The notes below the pieces were generated by a model. That model was not told the DNA's origin. It saw only the letters and a list, made by a program, of their open reading frames with translations, and ran no database searches. The position numbers and the translations under genes are program-made. Positions 16,702 through 24,411 of a stretch of DNA of 48,468 nt are shown piece after piece (the first letter of the stretch is position 1; each line of letters opens with the position of its first letter). Origin of the DNA: Bacteroidales bacterium (GTDB taxonomy: Bacteria > Bacteroidota > Bacteroidia > Bacteroidales > UBA932); contig JAILIM010000075.1 in the NCBI GenBank assembly GCA_024695285.1, forward strand, positions 1 through 48,468, written 5' to 3'.

Positions 16702-17832
16702 CTACACCCGCAGGAAAATCTTCTTTTTGTAGAGGAAATAAAGGAACAGCCACTCAAGCGCGAGGAAGCCGATATACCACACGATCTTAGCCCAGACAGG
16801 ACCCATGAACGAGCACAGGCCGCCGATGAAGAAATTGGTGGCGTACTTGAAGTCAATGATCCTCGGGGCCATGTAGATGGTGATGGAGTTCATGCCTATC
16901 ACGGCCAGGGGAAAGCTCCATTTCTTCCAGCCCTTGACGTCAATAATCCAGTAGAACAGAGCGAATAACGCCAGCGAATACGCCGCCACCACAAGCACGA
17001 AAGTGCTGCTCCACAGCTTCTTGTTCAGCGGGAACCAGCGCGACCACACGAGGCCGACGACCAGCAGCACGGCGGCCGCCGTGACCATCCACAGCACCTT
17101 CTTGTTCTCGCTCACGCTCTTCCTTCGCACCCACTCTCCGGTGAACATACCCAGCATCGCCGTCACTATTGCGGGCAGCGTGCTCAGTGTGCCTTCGGGA
17201 TCGAAGACGCCGCCGTCACCCTTATACAGGTGCCCCGGGAAGAGGCAGCGGTCCACGTAACCCACCAGGTTGCCTTCGAAGGAGAAGGGACCGGCACCCG
17301 CGGGCGCGTCCGGAGCCGGCACGAACCGCAGCAGCAGCCAGTAGCCGACAAGTATCACGACGGCGATCACCGCACGCACGGAGGGCTTGAAGTTGATGAA
17401 CAGCAGCGCTGCGAACATCCACGCTAAGCCGATGCGCGCCAGCACGCTCCAGATGCGCATGTCGCTCCAATGGAACTTCAGCAGGCCGTTGCACAGCAGG
17501 CCGAAGAAGAACAGGATGAGCCCGCGGCGTATGATTTTCCAGTAGATCTGCCAGCGCTTTTTCCCTTTCTCCTGCATCTTGGCGTAGGAGAACGGGAACG
17601 AAATGCCAGCGATGAACAGGAACAGCGGGAATATGGTGTCGTGGTGCCTCAGGCCGTCCCAGGCCACGTGGCCCATCTGTATGCTGAGCCAGCAGTTCTC
17701 GCCATCGGGGAACAGTTTGCATATCCACGCCAGGATGGTGGCGAAGCCGATGATGAACAGCATGTCGAAGCCCCTCAGCGCATCGAGGCTGGCGAGGCGT
17801 CCGCCGGCCTCTTTATTCTTTTTTGTATCCAT
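16702..17832 (-). CDS. NagX-like/DUF5009 membrane acyltransferase family protein
   Basis: The 376-residue polytopic membrane protein begins RLASLDALRGFDMLFIIGFA, a motif shared by heparan-alpha-glucosaminide N-acetyltransferase (HGSNAT)-like and acyltransferase-3 proteins. HDTIFPLFLFIAGISFPFSY and VLARIGLAWMFAALLFI follow. About ten hydrophobic segments are visible. Bacteroidetes relatives are annotated DUF5009 or NagX and are thought to acetylate amino sugars at the membrane; the substrate here is not known. No sugar-utilisation genes adjoin it. It lies between REP-like copies A and B together with the RAYT remnant and may have been carried with them. Confidence 0.82.
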   Translation of the reverse strand: MDTKKNKEAGGRLASLDALRGFDMLFIIGFATILAWICKLFPDGENCWLSIQMGHVAWDGLRHHDTIFPLFLFIAGISFPFSYAKMQEKGKKRWQIYWKIIRRGLILFFFGLLCNGLLKFHWSDMRIWSVLARIGLAWMFAALLFINFKPSVRAVIAVVILVGYWLLLRFVPAPDAPAGAGPFSFEGNLVGYVDRCLFPGHLYKGDGGVFDPEGTLSTLPAIVTAMLGMFTGEWVRRKSVSENKKVLWMVTAAAVLLVVGLVWSRWFPLNKKLWSSTFVLVVAAYSLALFALFYWIIDVKGWKKWSFPLAVIGMNSITIYMAPRIIDFKYATNFFIGGLCSFMGPVWAKIVWYIGFLALEWLFLYFLYKKKIFLRV

Positions 17833-17909
17833 AATTACCCACTAAGTTAGCATTTTTTATTGTTATTTCGATTTTAATCACTACTATTGTTAACATAAAC
17901 TAATGCACT

Positions 17910-18571
17910 ATGAAAAGCCGTAAAGTCATTCGTGGGATTTTAAACCATTGTTATCAAAGAACCGTCCTCGGTTTCGTGTTGTTTTACAACGTATTCGACT
18001 GCCTGGTCTACTTCACGCTGTTCTGCACAATCATCAAAAAGTTCGACATCAAAGCGGTGGCGCTTACCCTTATGCCGAATCGGACCATCCTTTTTCTGAG
18101 CCTCTGGTGCTTCGTGACGCTTCCTGGGAGATGAGAAAGGCCCTGAAGCAGGTTAAAATTGAGCACGACAACAACCGTCATCTGAACTACGGTTTTTTGA
18201 AGCGGATTTATAGCAAGCTGGACACAAAGGAACGGGCCCAGATGACGGATTATATTATCTCACTGTATAACGTCATAGACTACAGTTACGCTATTTCACT
18301 CTTCGGATCTTACGAAAACATGCTCCACGCCATGCACTGCAGCACTGGATCGGAGTATGATCTTAATGAGATATTCACAGGAAAATCAGATGTTTACTAC
18401 TCCCGCATAAGCCAGTACCTGAAGCAGCGGCTGAACCTGAAGGATATTCACCAGATATTTCAGCTGAGCGAACCGCAACGGGAAGAGTTGTTCTTTGAGG
18501 TGCTGAAAAAAATGGCCGTCCCTGGGGAGCAATTGGCGAAGTACCTGAGGATACGGATTGGGCGTGAGTAG
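17910..18571 (+). pseudogene. REP-associated tyrosine transposase (RAYT, Y1/IS200-like), internally deleted
   Basis: Two frames together resemble a Bacteroidales RAYT. The N-terminal part (17910-about 18077, MKSRKVIRGILNHCYQRT, GFVLFYNVFDCLVYFTLFC, AVALTLMP) runs up to the point where family members continue into the His-x-His nuclease motif. There the sequence jumps frame to the C-terminal part (from about 18077, ESDHPFSEPLVLRDASWEM, then LFGSYENMLHAMHCSTGSEY, DLNEIFTGKSDVYYSRIS), ending at the TAG at 18571. The catalytic HUH/Tyr core, by memory of relatives over 100 residues, is missing, so it should be inactive. Its last codons lie inside REP-like copy B, as expected for a RAYT with its own repeats. 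Family identity is from recognition, not a search. Confidence 0.75.
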
Positions 18572-18633
18572 TAACGCACTGATTAGTAGCACGTTGTTAA
18601 AACCCGATTGCACCAAACAGAGCAATCGGGTTT
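18562..18633 (+). repeat. 72-bp REP-like element, copy B
   Basis: It starts GCGTGAGTAGTAACG, continues with CTGATTAGTAGCACGTTG and ends with the hairpin AAACCCGATTGC/GCAATCGGGTTT. It differs from copy A at four positions only and overlaps the last three codons of the RAYT remnant. Copies A and B face each other across about 1.9 kb. Confidence 0.9.
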
Positions 18634-18639
18634 ATGCAT

Positions 18640-18661
18640 GTCGCTGTAGTTCAGCTGGTTA
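18640..18661 (+). other. Possible 5' tRNA fragment
   Basis: GTCGCTGTAGTTCAGCTGG then TTA resembles the acceptor 5' strand and D-arm of a tRNA (compare TGTAGTTCAGTTGGTTAGA of tRNA-Asp). No D-stem partner, anticodon arm or 3' half follows, so it is at most a truncated remnant beside REP-like copy B. Confidence 0.35.
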
Positions 18662-18753
18662 TGTCTCACGCTGGCGGTGTGGGGCGCAGCGACGGGCGTC
18701 TGTGGCAGCACCAGTAGAGCCCGAAGGGGCCTCTAAAGCTCACGCCGTGGCCG

Positions 18754-20292
18754 CTAGAGGTTGCGGAGGAGGTTGTTGAGGTTGACGCGCTTGTCGATGA
18801 GGGCGCGGAGCTCGGCGATGGGGACGCGCTCCTGGCTCATGGTGTCGCGCTCGCGCACGGTCACGCAGCCGTCCTCGAGGGACTGATGGTCCACCGTGAT
18901 GCAGAACGGGGTGCCGATGGCATCCTGGCGGCGGTAGCGCTTGCCGATGGAGTCCTTCTCCTCATACTGGCAGTTGAAGTCGAACTTCAGTTCGTCCATC
19001 ACTTTCTGTGCGAGTTCTGGCAGGCCGTCCTTCTTGACGAGCGGCAGCACGGCGGCCTTGACCGGGGCGAGCGGGGCGGGGATGCTCAGCACCACGCGGG
19101 TCTCGCCGTTGTCCAGCTTCTCCTCCTTGTAGGAGTGGCTGAGCACTGCGAGCACCATACGGTCCACGCCGATCGAGGTCTCCACCACGTAAGGGGTGTA
19201 GGCGGCGCCTTCCTCCGGGTCGAAGTACTCGATCTTGCGGCCGGAGAACTGCTGGTGCCTTCCGAGGTCCCAGTTGGTGCGGCTGTGGATGCCTTCCAGC
19301 TCTTTGAAACCGAAAGGGAACTGGAACTCGATGTCGGTGGCGGCGTTGGCGTAGTGGGCCAGCTTCTCGTGGTCGTGGAAACGGTAGTTTTCCGCGCCCA
19401 TGCCGATGTTGACGTGCCACTTCATGCGCTGTTCCTTCCACTTCTTGAACCACTCCATCTCGGTGCCGGGCTTGATGAAGAACTGCATCTCCATCTGCTC
19501 GAATTCACGCATGCGGAAGATGAACTGACGGGCCACGATCTCGTTGCGGAAGGCCTTGCCGATCTGGGCGATGCCGAAAGGTATCTTCATGCGGCCGGTC
19601 TTCTGGACGTTGAGGTAGTTCACGAAGATGCCCTGGGCTGTCTCGGGACGCAGGTAGATGGTGTTGGCGCCTTCTGCGGTGGAGCCCATGGATGTCTGGA
19701 ACATGAGGTTGAACTGGCGAACGTCGGTCCAGTTGCAGGTGCCGCTGATGGGGCAGACTATGTTGTTGTCGATGATGATCTGGCGGTACTCGGCGAGGTC
19801 GTTGGCGGCTTCGGCCTTCATGTAGCGGTTGTGGACTTCGTCGTACTTGGCCTGCTCGCGGAGCACGTTGGGATTGGTGGCGCGGAACTGGGCCTCGTCG
19901 AAGGCGTCGCCGAAGCGCTTGCGGCCTTTTTCGACTTCCTTGTTGACCTTTTCTTCTATCTTGCCGAGGAAGTCTTCGATGAGGACGTCGGCGCGGTAGC
20001 GTTTCTTGGAGTCTTTGTTGTCGATGAGGGGGTCATTGAAGGCGCCGACGTGGCCGGAGGCCTCCCAGATGCGGGGGTGCATGAAGATGCAGGAGTCGAT
20101 GCCGACGATGTTTTCGTTGAGGCGGGTCATTGCGTTCCACCAGTACTGCTTTATGTTGTTTTTGAGTTCGACTCCCATCTGGCCGTAGTCGTAGACAGCG
20201 GCGAGACCATCGTAGATTTCACTTGAAGGGAAAATAAATCCGTACTCTTTACAGTGTGCTACAAGCACTTTAAACAGTTCATCCTGTGTCAT
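18754..20292 (-). CDS. glyS: Glycyl-tRNA synthetase (class II, alpha2 type)
   Basis: This enzyme charges tRNA-Gly with glycine. The 512-residue product is of the single-chain dimeric type (sometimes called glyQS), not the alpha2beta2 type. It begins with KEYGFIFPSSEIYDGLAAVYDYG; class II motif 2 is in GKAFRNEIVARQFIFRMREFEQMEMQFF, and motif 3 in VVETSIGVDRMVLAVL. The C-terminal anticodon-binding domain spans about residues 390-512 (LAPVKAAVLPLVKKD, RYRRQDAIGTPFCITVDHQS). The tRNA-Gly(GCC) gene in the same window would be a substrate. A 24-bp perfect hairpin lies just upstream of the start, so it could sit in the leader. Confidence 0.96.
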   Translation of the reverse strand: MTQDELFKVLVAHCKEYGFIFPSSEIYDGLAAVYDYGQMGVELKNNIKQYWWNAMTRLNENIVGIDSCIFMHPRIWEASGHVGAFNDPLIDNKDSKKRYRADVLIEDFLGKIEEKVNKEVEKGRKRFGDAFDEAQFRATNPNVLREQAKYDEVHNRYMKAEAANDLAEYRQIIIDNNIVCPISGTCNWTDVRQFNLMFQTSMGSTAEGANTIYLRPETAQGIFVNYLNVQKTGRMKIPFGIAQIGKAFRNEIVARQFIFRMREFEQMEMQFFIKPGTEMEWFKKWKEQRMKWHVNIGMGAENYRFHDHEKLAHYANAATDIEFQFPFGFKELEGIHSRTNWDLGRHQQFSGRKIEYFDPEEGAAYTPYVVETSIGVDRMVLAVLSHSYKEEKLDNGETRVVLSIPAPLAPVKAAVLPLVKKDGLPELAQKVMDELKFDFNCQYEEKDSIGKRYRRQDAIGTPFCITVDHQSLEDGCVTVRERDTMSQERVPIAELRALIDKRVNLNNLLRNL

Positions 20293-20313
20293 ATTCGTAT
20301 TGTTTTCCGTAGC

Positions 20314-20378
20314 AGGAGTGGTATGCCTCCGGGGGCCTAAAAAGAAGGGAAAACGGCCCCCGGAGGCATACCACTCCT
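20314..20378. repeat. 24-bp perfect hairpin between malQ and glyS
   Basis: Arms 20314-20337 and 20355-20378 (AGGAGTGGTATGCCTCC, then GGGGGCC) pair perfectly around a 17-nt loop; outer GTAG/CTAC bases can add to the stem. It could be a terminator or attenuator between two minus-strand genes. The first bases AGGAGTRGYA are shared with the hairpin at 3356-3487. Confidence 0.85.
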
Positions 20379-20452
20379 ACTACTAATCATTATCCATTGT
20401 TTTGTCCAAAGTCATTTATTTCGTTCTGAGTCGTTTATTGTCTCCGTTGTCG

Positions 20453-22327
20453 TTATCCATTGTAACGTCCTGAATCTTTTAGGAGGCCGGTGACTTCGGT
20501 GCGGAGGCCGGTGGCGTCGCGGAGTTGCTCGGTGGTGAGGTGCATGCGGAAGCGCCAGTGGTGGTCGGGGTCGGCCGGCTGGTTGATGCGTTCGTTCTGG
20601 TAGTCGGGGCGGCGGAGCATGCCGTCGAGGGCGACCCAGTCCTGCAGCGGGAAAATGGCGAGCATGGGCTGGCTGGACAGGTGGTCCCACAGCACACGCC
20701 TTACCTCCCAGGGCTCCATGTCGCGGCCGTTCTCCTCGGCGAACTGCATGCGCAGCGTGGCCATGTCGTGGGAGCTGGAGGCGCAGACGGCGAGCTTCGG
20801 CCAGGGGCGGCCCTTGTCCATGCTGGTCATTTCCAGGGACAGGATGCTTTCGTGCTCCATGACTCCGGGCACGCAGTCGGGCACCATGCCGAGGTCTTCA
20901 CCGCAGGCGAGCATGCCGGTGGCGTCCAGCAGTTCGGGGAGCTTGCGCTCGGCGTTGCGGCGCCACAGTTCGTCGTTGCGGTGGTAGAAGAAGTCGTTGT
21001 AGATGGCGCCGAAACTGTCCTGCTGCCACTTGGGCAGGCCGGCGGACTCGGGCAGTATGCGCGGCTGCACGCATCCCTCGTTGCGGGGATCCGGCAGGAA
21101 CAGGCCTTCGATCGGCAGCCCCAAGGCCTCGATTTCCTCGCGGCGGTAGGGGATGGCGGGGTTGAAGTGGCCCATGGAGCCGCTCTTGTATTCCAGAGGT
21201 ATCTCCCAGATGCGGAAGAAACCGAGTATGTGGTCGATGCGGAAGGCATCGAAATATTCACTCATCTTGCGGAGGCGTGATTTCCACCAGGCATAGCCGT
21301 CCTTGGCCATCTCGTCCCAGTTGTAGGTGGGGAAGCCCCAGTTCTGGCCCTCGGCGCTGAAGAAATCCGGCGGGGCGCCGGCGCTGGAGTCGAGGTTGAA
21401 TAGCTGCGGGTGGAAGTGGGCGTCGGCGCTGTCGGAGCTCACCCCTATGGGGAGGTCACCCTTGAAGTGCACACCCTTGCTGCGGGCATAGGCGGCCTCT
21501 TCGGCAAACTGGCGGTCCAGGTGCCACTGGATCCAGCGCCAGTAGTCGGGCTCGTTGGAGTCGCGCCTGGCGCAGAACTCGGCGTACTCGTCGAGCCAGT
21601 AGGCGTTGGCCTTGCAGAAGCGGCGGAATGCAGCGCTCCCGCAGTCTTTGGCGCCGTGGTCCTGCCATGCCTTGCGCACGCGGGACATCTTCTCCTTGAA
21701 CACCCTCGGATAGTCCAGTTCCGGCAGCTCGTTGAGTTCCTTCTGGACGCGGCGGAAGGCGGCGTCTTCCTTCACTCCAATCTCCTGCAGGCGCAGGTAG
21801 AGGGGGTGGAGGGCGAAGGAGGAGATGGGGCTGTAGGGGTAGGAGTCCTTCCACTCGCCGCGGCGGGTGGTGTCGCCCACGGGCAGCAGCTGGATGATGC
21901 ACTGGCCGGTGGCGGCGGCCCAGTCCACGAGGGGACGGAGATCACGGAAATCGCCGATGCCGAAGTCACCCTCACCGCGCAGCGAGAACACGGGCACGGC
22001 AGTGCCGGCGCCCCTGAATCCCGGACGGTCGAAGATTTCGGCGGTGTGCCTGCGCACGAACGGGCAGCCTTCGAACGGGCAGTCGTTCCAGTGGTCCTCG
22101 ATCACGGGCGCGCTGGCTGCACTGTGGTGCTCCCACTCGCTGCGGGAGATCACGCCGTCGCGCATAACTATGTAGTAGTAGTCTTTAAGTGCGGCCGCAG
22201 GGACGTTGGCCGTGACGGACCAGATGGCGCCGTCGTGCCATTCCATGGGGTATTTCTTGTCCTGCAGCACCACGCAGAGGCTCTCGCCCCATTGCGTTTG
22301 GTAGTGTATCGAAAATGTGGTTTTCAC
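20453..22327 (-). CDS. malQ: 4-alpha-glucanotransferase (amylomaltase) MalQ
   Basis: MalQ (GH77) transfers alpha-1,4-glucan segments during maltodextrin and glycogen metabolism. The 624-residue product has one N-terminal CBM20-like starch-binding domain (about residues 1-85, MKTTFSIHYQTQWGESLCVVL) and then the GH77 catalytic domain (VPVFSLRGEGDFGIGDFRDLRPLVDWAAATG, SYPYSPISSFALHPLYL, FDAFRIDHILGFFRIWEIPL, CGEDLGMVPDCV, SSHDMATLRMQF). The aspartate in FRIDHILG and the glutamate in CGEDLG are likely nucleophile and acid/base. Many Bacteroides homologues carry two CBM20 domains, so this is a shorter version. It is followed closely upstream by the SDR gene (1-bp overlap). Confidence 0.94.
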   Translation of the reverse strand: MKTTFSIHYQTQWGESLCVVLQDKKYPMEWHDGAIWSVTANVPAAALKDYYYIVMRDGVISRSEWEHHSAASAPVIEDHWNDCPFEGCPFVRRHTAEIFDRPGFRGAGTAVPVFSLRGEGDFGIGDFRDLRPLVDWAAATGQCIIQLLPVGDTTRRGEWKDSYPYSPISSFALHPLYLRLQEIGVKEDAAFRRVQKELNELPELDYPRVFKEKMSRVRKAWQDHGAKDCGSAAFRRFCKANAYWLDEYAEFCARRDSNEPDYWRWIQWHLDRQFAEEAAYARSKGVHFKGDLPIGVSSDSADAHFHPQLFNLDSSAGAPPDFFSAEGQNWGFPTYNWDEMAKDGYAWWKSRLRKMSEYFDAFRIDHILGFFRIWEIPLEYKSGSMGHFNPAIPYRREEIEALGLPIEGLFLPDPRNEGCVQPRILPESAGLPKWQQDSFGAIYNDFFYHRNDELWRRNAERKLPELLDATGMLACGEDLGMVPDCVPGVMEHESILSLEMTSMDKGRPWPKLAVCASSSHDMATLRMQFAEENGRDMEPWEVRRVLWDHLSSQPMLAIFPLQDWVALDGMLRRPDYQNERINQPADPDHHWRFRMHLTTEQLRDATGLRTEVTGLLKDSGRYNG

Positions 22328-23121
22328 TATAGGTGGTAATAACTTCTGAGGATGGCCGCGAACCAGCTGGGCGGCAGTATGGCCTTGAGCAGCACGGAGA
22401 GGCGCTGTTCCAGGGTGCTTATGATGTAGTGGTATCGGGGCTTGCGGGCCTTGACTATCTTGCTGATCTTACCGGCGAGGAACTCGGGCTTGAGGCCGCC
22501 GGTCTCATCTTTCTCTATGCTGGCAAGTGAGCGGGCGTAGGAAGGGTAGGCTTCGTGGGCTTCGGGGTCGGCAACCGACTTGCGGCTGGCGGTGAATGCC
22601 GTGGCGAAGTCGCCGGGCTCTATGACCACGACGTCGATGCCGTGGTTGCGTACTTCCATGCGGAGCGCCTCGCAGTAGCCTTCGATGGCGAACTTGCTGG
22701 CGGAGTAGAGTCCCTGGAAGGGGAGTCCCATCAAGCCTCCGATGGAGGAGAAGCAGATGATGCGTCCGCTCTTCAGGCGGCGCATGGCTGGCAGCACCCA
22801 GTGGAGGCAGCGCACCATGCCCATCCAGTTGGTATCCATCTGAAGCTCAGCTTGTTCGAGGGTACAGAACTCCAGCGGGCCGCCTATGCCCATGCCGGCG
22901 TTGTTGATGAACACGTCGATGCGGCCCTGCTCGTTGAGCACTTGCTCCACGGCGGCGCGGCAGTCTTCTTCGCTGGCCACGTCGGCCTTGATGTAGCGGA
23001 CGCCGGGAAGCTGCTCGCAGTCGCGGCGGTGGGTGCCGTAGACGGTGTGGCCGTCGGCGGAGAGGCGCTCAGCCATGGCTCGGCCGAATCCGGAAGTTAT
23101 GCCGGTGATCAGTATAATCAT
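22327..23121 (-). CDS. Short-chain dehydrogenase, candidate 3-ketosphinganine reductase
   Basis: The 264-residue classical SDR has the NAD(P) motif TGITSGFG (T6-G13), the NNAG motif, and a catalytic set S126, Y139 and K143 (YSASK). A hydrophobic C-terminus (LLKAILPPSWFAAILRSYYHL) suggests membrane association. Its start overlaps the stop of the serine palmitoyltransferase-like gene by 4 bp, so the two are coupled. SPT makes 3-ketosphinganine, which must be reduced to sphinganine by an SDR, so this is a good candidate for that step. The function is inferred from context; SDR substrate prediction from sequence is weak. Confidence 0.8.
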   Translation of the reverse strand: MIILITGITSGFGRAMAERLSADGHTVYGTHRRDCEQLPGVRYIKADVASEEDCRAAVEQVLNEQGRIDVFINNAGMGIGGPLEFCTLEQAELQMDTNWMGMVRCLHWVLPAMRRLKSGRIICFSSIGGLMGLPFQGLYSASKFAIEGYCEALRMEVRNHGIDVVVIEPGDFATAFTASRKSVADPEAHEAYPSYARSLASIEKDETGGLKPEFLAGKISKIVKARKPRYHYIISTLEQRLSVLLKAILPPSWFAAILRSYYHL

Positions 23122-24308
23122 ATGATTCCGAGTTCCTTGAATATCTTGGTCAGTTTTTCAACGGCCTCGTCCACCTGCTCGAAGCTGTGGGTGGCCATCA
23201 AGGCGAAGCGGATCAGCACGTCCTTTTCGGGCACGGCGGGGGCGATGACGGGGGTGATGAACACGCCGGCTTCGTAGGCCAGTTTGACTATGGTCATGGC
23301 CTTGAAGGTGTCGCGCACGAAGAGCGGGATGATGGGGGACTGGGTGTGGCCGATGTCGAAGCCGTTGTCTTTGAATGCCTTATGGGCGTGCTCGGTGAGC
23401 TTCCAGAGGTGCTCTATGCGCTCGGGCTCCGTCTGCATGATGTCGAGGGCCTTGCTGGCTGCGGCCACGGAGGCGGGGGTCATCGAGGCGCTGAATATGA
23501 GGGAGCGGGAGTTGTGTTTCAGGTATTCTATCACCACCTTGTCGCCGGCGATGAAGCCGCCCAGGGAGCCGAAGCTCTTGGAGAAGGTGCCCATGATGAG
23601 GTCGACCTTGTCGGTGAGCCCGAAGTGGCTGGCGGTGCCGGAGCCGTTCTTGCCGAAGACACCGAGGCCGTGGGCGTCGTCGATCATCAGGGAGGCGTTG
23701 TATTTTTCGCAGAGCTCGACGAGCTGGGGCACGGGGGCGAGGTCGCCTTCCATCGAATAGACGCCGTCCACCACGATGAGCTTGTTGGCGTGCCTGGGGG
23801 TGAGCCAGAGCTTCTTTTCGAGGTCGGCCATGTCGTTGTGGCGGAACTTACGCACGTCGCTGAAGCCCAGGCGGCTGCCGTCGATGATGCAGGCGTGGTC
23901 GAGGGCGTCGAGGAATATGAATCCGCCCCTGAATCCGAGGCAGCCAACGACTCCGAGGTTGACCTGGAAGCCGGTGCTGTAGGTGACGGCTTCATCCTTG
24001 CCCACGAAGCGGGCTAGCTTCTCTTCGAGCTCTTCGTGGATGTCGAGAGTTCCGTTGAGGAAACGGCTGCCGGAGCAGCTGGTGCCATATTTTTTGATGG
24101 CGGCAGCTGCGGCTTCCTTGAGGCGCGGGTCGTCAGAGAGTCCGAGGTAGGAATTGGAGCCGAACATCAGCACTTTGGAGCCGTCGGCCATTGTGACCAG
24201 CGGGTCCTGACCGGAAGAAATGGGGCGGTAGTAGGGATAGATGCCCTTGGCTTTGACCTCTTCGGCCAAAGTATATTTCTCGCAGGTCTTGTTTAATAAT
24301 CTTTCCAT
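23118..24308 (-). CDS. spt: Serine palmitoyltransferase-like alpha-oxoamine synthase
   Basis: This PLP enzyme condenses serine with an acyl-CoA to 3-ketosphinganine in sphingolipid synthesis; relatives in the family are KBL and BioF. The 396-residue product has GSNSYLGLSDDPRLKEAA, the substrate-stacking histidine H138 (LDHAC), DDAHG with D201, and the PLP lysine K234 in GTFSKSFGSLGGFIAG. It closely resembles Bacteroides SPT as I remember it (YSTGFQVNLGVV, SASMTPASVAAASKALDIM). The start is ATG 24308; upstream sequence in the same frame is unlike the family and contains the promoter. The SDR downstream supports SPT over KBL or BioF. Confidence 0.85.
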   Translation of the reverse strand: MERLLNKTCEKYTLAEEVKAKGIYPYYRPISSGQDPLVTMADGSKVLMFGSNSYLGLSDDPRLKEAAAAAIKKYGTSCSGSRFLNGTLDIHEELEEKLARFVGKDEAVTYSTGFQVNLGVVGCLGFRGGFIFLDALDHACIIDGSRLGFSDVRKFRHNDMADLEKKLWLTPRHANKLIVVDGVYSMEGDLAPVPQLVELCEKYNASLMIDDAHGLGVFGKNGSGTASHFGLTDKVDLIMGTFSKSFGSLGGFIAGDKVVIEYLKHNSRSLIFSASMTPASVAAASKALDIMQTEPERIEHLWKLTEHAHKAFKDNGFDIGHTQSPIIPLFVRDTFKAMTIVKLAYEAGVFITPVIAPAVPEKDVLIRFALMATHSFEQVDEAVEKLTKIFKELGII

Positions 24309-24332
24309 TTCAGGTATCAGTACTTTAACTTG

Positions 24333-24340
24333 CAAATATA
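24333..24340 (-). promoter_or_regulatory. spt-SDR operon -7 box
   Basis: TATATTTG on the minus strand lies 24 bp before the spt ATG. It shares a 103-bp intergenic region with the divergent cysteine desulfidase-like gene. Confidence 0.55.
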
Positions 24341-24397
24341 GGTATTTTCCGTGAATTTGTTCTCCCGGCTTCCGTTGGCAATGTGAAAACTGTTTCC

Positions 24398-24405
24398 TAA
24401 TTTTG
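24398..24405 (+). promoter_or_regulatory. Cysteine desulfidase-like gene -7 box
   Basis: TAATTTTG ends 6 bp before the ATG at 24412, leaving almost no leader. Confidence 0.5.
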
Positions 24406-24411
24406 CATGTG

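Noticed and set aside
16617..18633. Composite transposon or IS bounded by terminal inverted repeats
   Set aside because: There is no intact DDE transposase and no evident target-site duplication; the repeats sit at gene 3' ends and fit REP-like elements beside a RAYT better.
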